From: VMSU01 sp031400755
Lineage (GTDB): Bacteria; Desulfobacterota; Desulfobulbia; Desulfobulbales; VMSU01
Reading direction: 5' to 3'
DNA length: 13,030 bases
NCBI GenBank assembly: GCA_031400755.1
Contig: JANNQL010000055.1
Location: 1 to 13,030, forward strand
Both the position numbers and the translations under genes were made by a program. Numbering within the stretch: the first letter of the stretch is position 1; every line of letters starts with the position of its first letter. The notes beneath the pieces were generated by a model that did not search any database, was not told the origin of the DNA, and saw nothing but the letters and a program-made list of their open reading frames with translations. Shown piece by piece: positions 6,895 to 12,758 of this stretch.

Positions 6895-8585
6895 AAATCC
6901 GCAAACGTTTAGGGGAGATGCTGATTGAATCCGGCCTGATGACTGAAGAGTCCCTGGCCCAGGCCCTGGCCAAGCAAAAAGGTTCAGGCTTAAGGCTTGG
7001 CGATTTTCTGATTGATAAAGAGATTATCCCGGAAGAGAAGATCATCGATCTGCTCAGTTCCCAGTTACAGATCAGAAAATTCAACTCCAATGACTACGAA
7101 ATCACCCCGGACCTGGCCGAGGTCATCGACAACGATCTGGCCACCAAATACCGGATGGTGCCTCTTCGTAAGGGTGACTTCATCCTCACCGTCGCCATGG
7201 TCGACCCCATGGACATCCAGGCCCTCGACGCCTTGGAAAAACTCTGCGACATCGAAGTCGAACCGGTCATCTGCTCAAAGTCCCAACTCAGCCTGTTGAC
7301 CAACGGCATCTACGGCATCCATTCCGAGGTCAAGGACATCCTGGCGAAGATCGATGACAAACTGACGATTGAGACCTTCGATGACAATAAAAAAGAGGAC
7401 TTCAGCGACTTAAAGGACATGGTGGACGCCGCCCCGGTGGTCCGCCTGGTCAACTCCATCCTGCGCCAGGCGGTGGCCGAAAAGGCCTCGGACATCCATA
7501 TCGGCGCCGAAAAGGACCGGGCCCAGGTCCGTCTCCGGATCGACGGCAAACTGCACGAGGTGCCGCCGCCGCCCAAATCCATGCTGACTGCCATCATTTC
7601 CCGCATCAAGATCTTGGCCAGCATGGACATCACCAACACCAGGGTCCCCCTGGACGGCCGCTTCAATATCCAGATCGACAACCAGGATGTCAGCATCAGG
7701 GTCTCAACGCTGCCGACCATCTATGGCGAAAACATGGTCATGCGTCTGCTCTTTGTCAGCGCCGGTGCCCTGCCCCTGGAACGGCTGGGCCTCTTGGACA
7801 ATGATCTTGAGGCCCTGCTCCGTCTTGCCGCCCAGCCTTACGGCATGATCCTGAGCGCCGGGCCGACCGGCAGCGGCAAATCCAGCACCCTCTATGCCAT
7901 TCTCCGCAAAGTCATTTCGCCGGATGTCAACATCATCACCCTGGAAGACCCGGTGGAGTACCGGATGGAAGGTGTCCGCCAGGTCCAGTTGAACATCAAG
8001 GCCGGCATGACCTTTGCCTCCGGTCTTCGTTCCATCCTGCGCCAGGACCCGGACATCATCATGGTCGGCGAAATCAGGGACGGCGAGACGGCCATGATCG
8101 CCACCCAGGCCGCCCTCACCGGCCACCTGGTCTTGAGCACCCTGCACACCAACGACTCGGCCAGCGCCATTACCCGTTTGCACAATATGGGCGTCGAACC
8201 TTTTCTGATTTCAGCCTCGCTGCTTGGCATCTGCGCCCAACGCCTGCTCCGCAAGAACTGTAGCTATTGCCTGGAGCCATTCCAACCATCAGCCGCCACC
8301 CTGCAATACTGGGGACTGACCGAACCAATCGAGGCAAAGTTCATGAAGGGCAAAGGCTGCACATACTGCATGCAGTCCGGTTATAAGGGACGGATGGGGA
8401 TCTATGAGATTCTGAAGATGGATGAAACGGTAAAAGAGATGATCATCCGCAACAACTCAGCCGCCGAGGTCACCAAGATGATGAAAGAGGCCAAGAAACT
8501 GACTACGCTGCGCGACATCGCACTGTTGCGCGTCATGGAAGGGGCGACGACCTTTGAGGAAGCCGCCAAGACCGTACTAGTTTAA
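6891..8585 (+). CDS. mshE: MshE/PilB-type pilus assembly ATPase with c-di-GMP-binding MshEN domain
   Basis: 564-residue cytoplasmic hexameric motor that powers pilus extension. The N-terminal MshEN region has two 24-residue motifs at 6-29 and 35-58, each starting RLG and ending in Gln, separated by exactly five residues. This is the arrangement described for c-di-GMP binding in Vibrio MshE. The rest of the N-terminal domain runs to about 145. The motor domain has a Walker A GPTGSGKS at 324-331, an Asp box TLEDPVEYR, Walker B DIIMVGE at 388-394 with catalytic Glu394, and a His box GHLVLSTLHTND at 411-422. A metal-binding pair, CSYC (457-460) and CTYC (490-493), is the tetracysteine site typical of PilB/GspE. 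Arg-rich N2 sequence LRIDGKLHEVPPP is present. Starts within an ATGA overlap with the secretin gene; the platform gene follows after 2 bp. Nothing is missing for activity. Confidence 0.97.
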   Translation: MKIRKRLGEMLIESGLMTEESLAQALAKQKGSGLRLGDFLIDKEIIPEEKIIDLLSSQLQIRKFNSNDYEITPDLAEVIDNDLATKYRMVPLRKGDFILTVAMVDPMDIQALDALEKLCDIEVEPVICSKSQLSLLTNGIYGIHSEVKDILAKIDDKLTIETFDDNKKEDFSDLKDMVDAAPVVRLVNSILRQAVAEKASDIHIGAEKDRAQVRLRIDGKLHEVPPPPKSMLTAIISRIKILASMDITNTRVPLDGRFNIQIDNQDVSIRVSTLPTIYGENMVMRLLFVSAGALPLERLGLLDNDLEALLRLAAQPYGMILSAGPTGSGKSSTLYAILRKVISPDVNIITLEDPVEYRMEGVRQVQLNIKAGMTFASGLRSILRQDPDIIMVGEIRDGETAMIATQAALTGHLVLSTLHTNDSASAITRLHNMGVEPFLISASLLGICAQRLLRKNCSYCLEPFQPSAATLQYWGLTEPIEAKFMKGKGCTYCMQSGYKGRMGIYEILKMDETVKEMIIRNNSAAEVTKMMKEAKKLTTLRDIALLRVMEGATTFEEAAKTVLV

Positions 8586-8587
8586 CT

Positions 8588-9805
8588 ATGCAGCAATTCA
8601 GCTTCACAGCCATCACTGCTCACGGCAAGACCATCGAAGGGGTCATGGAGGCCGACTCCATTGCCGCTGCCCAGCTGCAGATCTCCCGCCAGGGGCAAAT
8701 CCCGGTGCGGGTAGCCCCGCTCGGGGGGGTAGGTAGATCAGTGACAACTGCCCTGCCCAATCTGTTCAGCAAAATCACAAGCGCCGAGATCATCCTCTTC
8801 ACCAAGCAACTCCGGACAATGCTGCGTACCGGCATCCCCATCCTGAAGACCCTGTCCATCCTCGGAGAACAGAGCAAAAACCCCGTCCTGCAAAAGGCCA
8901 TGGCCCAAATGGAACGGGAAATCCAGGAAGGTGACACCATGGCTGCGGTCTTCAAGAGGCAACCGCACATCTTCTCGAAGCTCTATTGCGGCCTGATCAA
9001 CGCCGGCGAGATCAGCGGCACCATGACCGAAGTCCTTGAACGGGTGACCTATATCCTGGAACATGAATACAAGGTCAAACGGGACATCAAATCGGCCTTG
9101 GCCTATCCAAAGATGGTGGTGGCGACATTGATCGGCGCCTTCTTCTTTCTGCTGACCTTCGTCATCCCCAAATTTGTCAGCATCTTTGCCAAGGCCGGCA
9201 TCGACCTGCCGCTGCCCACCAAGATCTGCCTGCTCATGTACCATGGCCTGCAGACCTACTGGCCATTGATGGTGGGCGCTACCATCGCCGTCGTTGCCGG
9301 TCTCAATCTTTTCTTCAAGACCGAACAAGGCGCCATTACCCGTGACCTGGTGCTGATCAAACTGCCCATTATCGGCCCGCTGTTCATCAAATCGGCCATG
9401 TCGCGGTTTGCCAGTATCCTGGCCATCTTGCTAAGCAGTGGGATCAGCGTCCTCACCTCCTTTGAGATCCTCTCCGCCACCATCGGCAACGCCGCCATTG
9501 CCAAAGAACTTGACCTCCTGTCCACCAAGATGAGCGAAGGCCATGGCATTTCCGCCCCCTTGGCGGCCTCCACCTTCTTTCCGCCGATGGTGGTCAACAT
9601 GATGGCCATTGGCGAAGAATCAGGCGCACTCGACGAGATGTTGCGCCAGGTGGCCCAGCACTACGATGAAGAGGTCGAGTACGCGGTGGCAGGCCTGTCG
9701 GAGGCCATCGGGCCGGTCTTGATTGTCCTTTTGACTGCGGTGGTCGGCTTCTTCGCCCTGGCCATCTTCCTGCCGATGTGGGACCTGACTAAGATGGTGA
9801 AATAG
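8588..9805 (+). CDS. mshG: MshG/PilC/GspF-type inner-membrane platform protein
   Basis: 405 residues, the normal length for PilC/GspF. A short N-terminal beta motif (FSFTAITAHGKTIEGVMEAD) is followed by two repeats of the T2SSF domain, at about 66-195 and 270-397. Each has a four-to-six-helix bundle with the F-x-R/K-Q-L-x-x-M-L-x-x-G-I-P-I family signature: FTKQLRTMLRTGIPIL at 71-86 and FASILAILLSSGISVL at 274-289. INAGEISG at 137-144 and IGEESGAL at 341-348 are the matching glycine motifs. Predicted membrane helices lie at about 177-199, 225-243 and 376-397. The protein sits in the inner membrane under the pilus and is turned by the ATPase encoded 2 bp upstream. It is the last gene of the machinery operon. 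No retraction ATPase (PilT) gene follows, which is usual for MSHA-type loci. Confidence 0.95.
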   Translation: MQQFSFTAITAHGKTIEGVMEADSIAAAQLQISRQGQIPVRVAPLGGVGRSVTTALPNLFSKITSAEIILFTKQLRTMLRTGIPILKTLSILGEQSKNPVLQKAMAQMEREIQEGDTMAAVFKRQPHIFSKLYCGLINAGEISGTMTEVLERVTYILEHEYKVKRDIKSALAYPKMVVATLIGAFFFLLTFVIPKFVSIFAKAGIDLPLPTKICLLMYHGLQTYWPLMVGATIAVVAGLNLFFKTEQGAITRDLVLIKLPIIGPLFIKSAMSRFASILAILLSSGISVLTSFEILSATIGNAAIAKELDLLSTKMSEGHGISAPLAASTFFPPMVVNMMAIGEESGALDEMLRQVAQHYDEEVEYAVAGLSEAIGPVLIVLLTAVVGFFALAIFLPMWDLTKMVK

Positions 9806-9861
9806 CCGCCCACTCCATTCTTATTCCTTCAGGACTCTTTCCATTCCACCCTTGAGACGGG

Positions 9862-9878
9862 GAGGTGCTTCTCGCCTC
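9862..9878. terminator. Possible weak hairpin between the convergent transcripts
   Basis: GAGGTG, loop CTTCT, CGCCTC forms a 6-bp stem with one G-U pair when read on the + strand, 57 bp after the platform gene stop. On the - strand the same position has a C-A mismatch, so the hairpin favours the + transcript. No T-run follows (AATCAGT), so it is not a standard intrinsic terminator. It lies directly in front of the stop of the convergent - strand gene. It could still shield the mRNA 3' end. Confidence 0.3.
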
Positions 9879-9880
9879 AA

Positions 9881-10222
9881 TCAGTATTGTCTGACTGTCG
9901 GTTTGGCCTTATAAGTTGGTACAGCGCCACCTGTCTGGCTTTCATGGCCGTCACCACCATCCCCTTCACCATCGTGACCTGCACCATCTTCACCGTCACC
10001 ATCATGGCCGTCACCATCATGGCCTTCACCATCATGGCCTGCACCATCATCACCGCCACTATCATGGCCGTCACCATCATCACCTTCAGCCATAGCGGAG
10101 TTGACAAAACCACCATCAAAGCCATTGCTTACGGATACAACACGGGATGACAAGCTGATCGTCAAGATACCGAGCACAAAACAGACAAGCATAATACGGG
10201 CTACATGGTAACGTTTCGACAT
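9881..10222 (-). CDS. Exported Gly-Asp-His pentapeptide-repeat protein of unknown function
   Basis: 113 residues from the ATG at 10222, preceded by AAGGAGG 9 nt upstream. The N-terminus is basic (MSKRYHVAR), followed by a hydrophobic core at 9-24 (RIMLVCFVLGILTISL). This is a signal sequence or membrane anchor. Ala-Met-Ala at 43-45 just before the repeats would make a good cleavage site but lies unusually far from the core. Residues 47-96 are ten consecutive pentapeptides of the form G-[D/H/E]-D-G-[A/D/E], giving an acidic, histidine-rich, probably unstructured chain suited to binding divalent metal ions. A short basic tail ends the protein (TYKAKPTVRQY). I do not recognise the family. It is monocistronic by position, sits between the two convergent pilus blocks and has its own upstream region. 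A longer in-frame reading to 10417 only translates an intergenic repeat and is discarded. Confidence 0.75.
   Translation of the reverse strand: MSKRYHVARIMLVCFVLGILTISLSSRVVSVSNGFDGGFVNSAMAEGDDGDGHDSGGDDGAGHDGEGHDGDGHDGDGEDGAGHDGEGDGGDGHESQTGGAVPTYKAKPTVRQY
9935..10084 (-). repeat. Tandem 15-bp coding repeat (ten pentapeptide units)
   Basis: The DNA is an array of ten degenerate 15-bp units; on the + strand it reads as repeated CACCATCATGGC-type segments. A longer period is visible. Units 3-5 (GDDGA, GHDGE, GHDGD) are echoed by units 7-9 (GEDGA, GHDGE, GDGGD), four units or 60 bp away, so a 60-bp segment seems to have been duplicated after the first expansion. Such arrays readily change copy number by slippage. 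Confidence 0.85.
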
Positions 10223-10229
10223 GGTTATT

Positions 10230-10236
10230 GTCCTCC
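10230..10236 (-). promoter_or_regulatory. Ribosome binding site of the Gly-Asp-His repeat gene
   Basis: On the - strand AAGGAGG precedes the ATG at 10222 with a short AT-rich spacer (ACAATAACC region). This is the strongest ribosome binding site on the - strand of the window. It decides the start against longer in-frame readings. Confidence 0.8.
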
Positions 10237-10298
10237 TTATCGGGAAATAGTTATCTTCAGGCAACCGTCTAAACCATTCTCTAAGAACCTCGGCAATT

Positions 10299-10319
10299 AT
10301 TGATATACCGTTTATCAAT
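10299..10319. promoter_or_regulatory. Perfect 7-bp inverted repeat upstream of the repeat-protein gene (candidate operator)
   Basis: ATTGATA and TATCAAT are exact inverted copies separated by 7 bp (TACCGTT), centred about 87 bp upstream of the ATG at 10222 on the - strand. The length and spacing suit a dimeric helix-turn-helix regulator. The half-site TTGAT matches the FNR/CRP-type half-site, but the 9-bp gap between TTGAT and ATCAA is not the 4 bp of an FNR box. No convincing sigma-70 pair was found between it and the gene. Confidence 0.4.
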
Positions 10320-10335
10320 TCCCATAACGTTCGTT

Positions 10336-10430
10336 CCGGCACTCTGTTCAGTCCCCGCTTGACGGGGGTGTTTTTAGCCGGAATCCAGGTTCTTTGCTGG
10401 ATGACAGCTAGAACCATGCTGGCATGACGT
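10336..10430. repeat. Multi-hairpin dispersed intergenic repeat (REP/MITE-like)
   Basis: About 95 bp of nested inverted repeats: CCCCG-CTTGA-CGGGG (10353-10367), ATCCAG-N8-CTGGAT (10383-10402), GTTC/GAAC around it, and CATGC-TG-GCATG (10415-10426). Segments such as TGGATTCCGGCT and CGTCATGCCAGCATG resemble the widespread 'GTCATGCCGG...CTGGATTCCGGC' intergenic elements found in many copies in proteobacterial genomes. In translation these give the familiar spurious string WIPAKN. The first hairpin is followed by GTG and TTTTT, so it could also stop transcription on the + strand. I cannot confirm copy number from one window. It lies between the pilin block stop and the repeat-protein gene. Confidence 0.6.
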
Positions 10431-10465
10431 AAAAGATAAATGGTACTTTTATAATTTTTAAGTCC

Positions 10466-11797
10466 CTAATAACTCGTGGCCTGGCCGCCGTTAAAATTAA
10501 AACGCAACGCCAGGTCGGCCACTTCCCCTTCCTCATCTCCAAATGTATGGAGGCCGATCTCGTCCCTGGGTGAGCTATTAAAATTGGCAGTGGTGAAAGT
10601 CGTATCAGCGGCACACGACTTTTGCGCCGTTCCGGAGCAGTCGATGCCGGTGAAGGAGGTGTTCCATTGCACCGCCTTGTATTTGGTGTAATCCCAATGG
10701 ATGGTCCCTTTAGGCGAGGTGCTGGGTATCCCGGCAAAGGCGTAGATCAAATTCTCCCGCACCCCGCTATCGGGGTTGAACTGTTCCTGCACTCGGACCA
10801 CGAGTGTTGCCCAATCGACCAGTTCGCTGTCACTGACTAGGCCCGATCTGACTGAACTGGCCCGTTGCTTGCCGATCACGGTCTGGGTGCCATTGGCCGC
10901 CTGTCTCCAGAGGACGATGTAGGTCCTGTTGTCGGCAGAACCGCAAAACATCGGCAGATCGTCTCCATCTTTACACCAGAGATAGGACACCCCGTAGAAA
11001 CTGTCGTTAGCGATATTGCTGTCCCCTTGCGTCTGCAAACGAAACGAGATCCCGGCCATCACGTCATGGTCATTGCCGAGCCTGACCTTGACCTGGACCT
11101 CATAGGTCAAGAGGCCGTTGGCATCGTTCCAGACATCCAGCAGGTTGGGCATGGTGCTGCTGGCATTGGTCCAGTCCAGGCTGATCTGGGTGTCACCCTG
11201 GCCATCATTCATCTCGACTTTATGATCATCGATATCCAAGTCGGCATCGCCGCTGACATTCCAATTATTGGCATTCAATGTGCTGCCGCTGCCATCAAAG
11301 GTGATAGTGACCCCGGCCGCGCTCGGCACCTTGATGACATAGCTGATCAACCGGGAGACCGAGGCATCGGTGGGCGTCCCTTTGGCGACAAACCGATACT
11401 CGGCAAAGCCGGCGTTCTCGGCATAGGTGAAGCTCTGCAGGCTGAATTGACCGGCATTGGTGACAAGGTAGGGCGCGAGCGCCAGTTCGGCCAGCAAGGC
11501 ATTGCGGGCCGTACTGTTCGATGAGTCAATGGCGGCCAGGCGTTTGATCGCGTAATGACCACCGGACTCGGCCAGATAATAGGCCTTGGTGTCGTTCATG
11601 GAGCCGATCTGGGTAAGAGTGGACGTCGAGACAAACGAATAGATGGCCGTCCCCAGACTAGCGACGACGGCCATGGCGATGATGGTGGCCACCAGAATCG
11701 AACCGCCTTGGCCGAAAACAATGGCCCTTGGCCCTGAGATATCAGGTCGGGACCGGGTGTTTGATCGGGGACGGATCGGCGTAGAATCAATGCTCAT
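10466..11797 (-). CDS. MshP/PilX-like pseudopilin with large C-terminal adhesin-like domain
   Basis: 443 residues. A basic 31-residue leader ends in GQG, followed by a hydrophobic pilin helix (GSILVATIIAMAVVASLGTAIY) and NDTKAYYLAESGGHYAIKRL. The last stretch is the hallmark of PilX/MshP-type proteins (K-A-x-Y-x-A-E-S-G). There is no Glu at position +5 after the leader, as usual in this class. After a pilin part to about 160, residues 163-436 form a domain alien to ordinary PilX. It begins ITFDGSGSTLNANNWNVSGD, continues with alternating strands (YEVQVKVRL, AGISFRLQ, YIVLWRQ, ATLVVRVQEQF) and closes with DEIGLHTFG...ADLALRFN. This strand pattern resembles concanavalin/laminin-G-like lectin domains. 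Cys275/285 and Cys387/395 could form two disulfides. It is the last gene of the pilin block and its start overlaps the MshO-like stop (ATGA). Likely a tip or minor pilin; a binding target is not shown. Confidence 0.8.
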   Translation of the reverse strand: MSIDSTPIRPRSNTRSRPDISGPRAIVFGQGGSILVATIIAMAVVASLGTAIYSFVSTSTLTQIGSMNDTKAYYLAESGGHYAIKRLAAIDSSNSTARNALLAELALAPYLVTNAGQFSLQSFTYAENAGFAEYRFVAKGTPTDASVSRLISYVIKVPSAAGVTITFDGSGSTLNANNWNVSGDADLDIDDHKVEMNDGQGDTQISLDWTNASSTMPNLLDVWNDANGLLTYEVQVKVRLGNDHDVMAGISFRLQTQGDSNIANDSFYGVSYLWCKDGDDLPMFCGSADNRTYIVLWRQAANGTQTVIGKQRASSVRSGLVSDSELVDWATLVVRVQEQFNPDSGVRENLIYAFAGIPSTSPKGTIHWDYTKYKAVQWNTSFTGIDCSGTAQKSCAADTTFTTANFNSSPRDEIGLHTFGDEEGEVADLALRFNFNGGQATSY

Positions 11798-12339
11798 ATA
11801 TTACGCGGCGTTATCCGGGTAGAAAAAGAAAGAATATTGCTATCAGGCCCATTCAGGGCGATGGTCGCTTGAATGATCTTGCGGGCCGAGGTCCAGGTCG
11901 TTTGGGCAGCGCCGCCATAGGTGTCATAATAGGCAAAAGTCAATGAGTTGACCTGGTCCACCAGGATGTCGTTACCCACGCCATCGTTTAAGATAATCGT
12001 GTCGCCACTCTTGGCAACGGTGTAGGACTGAGTGACGCCATCGCCATGCAGGGCGGCAAACTGAATCGAGGTAGCCGAGGCACTGGTCACCGCGGTAATC
12101 ACTCTGAACTCCCGGGACAAACGCAACAAAGCCAGCTGGCCCTTGGCCGCAGTCGCCGCCGCATCCCGGCTCACTAAAAACACGTTGACGACAGTGGAGA
12201 TGCCAAGCCCTGCCCCCGCTCCCATAACGCCTAAGAGCAGCAAGACCATGATCATTTCGACCAGGGAAAACCCGGCCTGCTGGGTAATGGTCCAAAAAAC
12301 TGCTGGCAAACTCTGCGGGCCACGACGAGGCATAACCAT
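11794..12339 (-). CDS. MshO/PilW-like minor prepilin
   Basis: 181 residues from the ATG at 12339. The class III signal has a basic leader of 23 residues ending in QQAG, cleaved before FSLVEMIMVLLLLGVMG. Phe+1 and Glu+5 are both present, as required for prepilin peptidase processing and assembly. The pilin helix continues into STVVNVFLVSRDAAATAAKGQLALLRLSREFRVI, then a beta-rich head with ATSIQFAAL and LTFAYYD. The R-x-x-x-E-F-R-x-I stretch with this head is common in PilW/MshO/GspJ-like proteins. In-frame GTG codons at 12345 and 12342 and an ATG at 12333 are alternative starts. ATG 12339 forms a TGATG junction with the upstream stop and is preferred. It follows the MshD-like gene and overlaps the PilX-like gene by ATGA, so all are one transcript. 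Confidence 0.85.
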   Translation of the reverse strand: MVMPRRGPQSLPAVFWTITQQAGFSLVEMIMVLLLLGVMGAGAGLGISTVVNVFLVSRDAAATAAKGQLALLRLSREFRVITAVTSASATSIQFAALHGDGVTQSYTVAKSGDTIILNDGVGNDILVDQVNSLTFAYYDTYGGAAQTTWTSARKIIQATIALNGPDSNILSFSTRITPRNI

Positions 12340-12758
12340 CACCACTCGACAAAGAGTCCGGTCAGGACCAGACCGGTGTCTTGATCCTTGATCGAGACCT
12401 TTAATATGCCATCGGCCGCCACCCCTGCCGTCTCATTGTGGCCAGTAAACTTGATATATTTATTGTCAATGACCTCGTATGCCCCATAGTCGTTATTTTG
12501 CTGACCACTACCGATGGCGGTCTTCAGGACAGCAATATCGCTTACGGCAGCAAAATTTGCCCTGATATTTTCCATGGTTTGCTGAAGTGTCATGGTCTTC
12601 TGCAACCGGTTTAGCGGCTGGCTGCTGTTGGTGACCGATGTCCCCATGACCGTCACCAGCATGGTGGCCAGGACCCCGAAGACCACCAGGGTAATGATGA
12701 GCTCAATCAAGGTAAAACCCTGCTGGCTTATGGACTTTTTCCTGTGCGTCCTGATCAT
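12339..12758 (-). CDS. MshD-like minor prepilin
   Basis: 139 residues. A short basic leader (MIRTHRKKSISQQG) is cleaved before FTLIELIITLVVFGVLATML, an ideal type IV prepilin signal with Phe+1 and Glu+5. The segment NSSQPLNRLQKTMTLQQTMENI resembles the 'S-x-P-L...Q...L-A-x-x-x-x-E-x-I' helix seen after the pilin stem in MSHA MshD proteins. The head is small (about 90 residues), with FTGHN...DGILKVSIKDQ and LTGLFVEW at the end. No cysteines are present, so there is no disulfide-closed D-loop. The start at 12758 overlaps the upstream MshC-like stop by ATGA, and the stop forms TGATG with the MshO-like start. The MshD assignment depends on order and this helix; a generic GspI/PilV-type minor pilin is the alternative. 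Confidence 0.82.
   Translation of the reverse strand: MIRTHRKKSISQQGFTLIELIITLVVFGVLATMLVTVMGTSVTNSSQPLNRLQKTMTLQQTMENIRANFAAVSDIAVLKTAIGSGQQNNDYGAYEVIDNKYIKFTGHNETAGVAADGILKVSIKDQDTGLVLTGLFVEW

Noticed and set aside
6891..8585. Reading the ATPase as a type II secretion GspE and the cluster as a T2SS
   Set aside because: The MshEN domain, the PilO/PilP-like partners with an MshL-type secretin, and the MshC-D-O-P pilin order favour an MSHA-type pilus; no GspD N3-rich secretin or GspG/GspL set is seen.
9935..10084. CRISPR-like array
   Set aside because: The units are contiguous 15-bp coding repeats without unique spacers and no cas genes are present.
9887..10150. + strand open frame rich in Thr-Ile-Met repeats opposite the Gly-Asp-His gene
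   Set aside because: It is the antisense of the 15-bp repeat, has no ribosome binding site, and its repetitive hydrophobic product is a by-product of the array.
10353..10375. Dedicated intrinsic terminator for a + strand gene
   Set aside because: The hairpin plus T-run looks right, but no + strand gene ends nearby (the platform gene ends at 9805), and the hairpin is part of the larger intergenic repeat.
10223..10417. Extension of the Gly-Asp-His gene upstream on the - strand
   Set aside because: It runs through the intergenic repeat and gives the spurious string VIQQRTWIPAKNTP typical of such repeats; a strong ribosome binding site instead marks ATG 10222, where a proper signal sequence begins.
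10865..11524. 219-residue + strand open frame inside the PilX-like gene
   Set aside because: It is the complement of a gene with a clear pilin signal and coupled start; the product shows no domain pattern.
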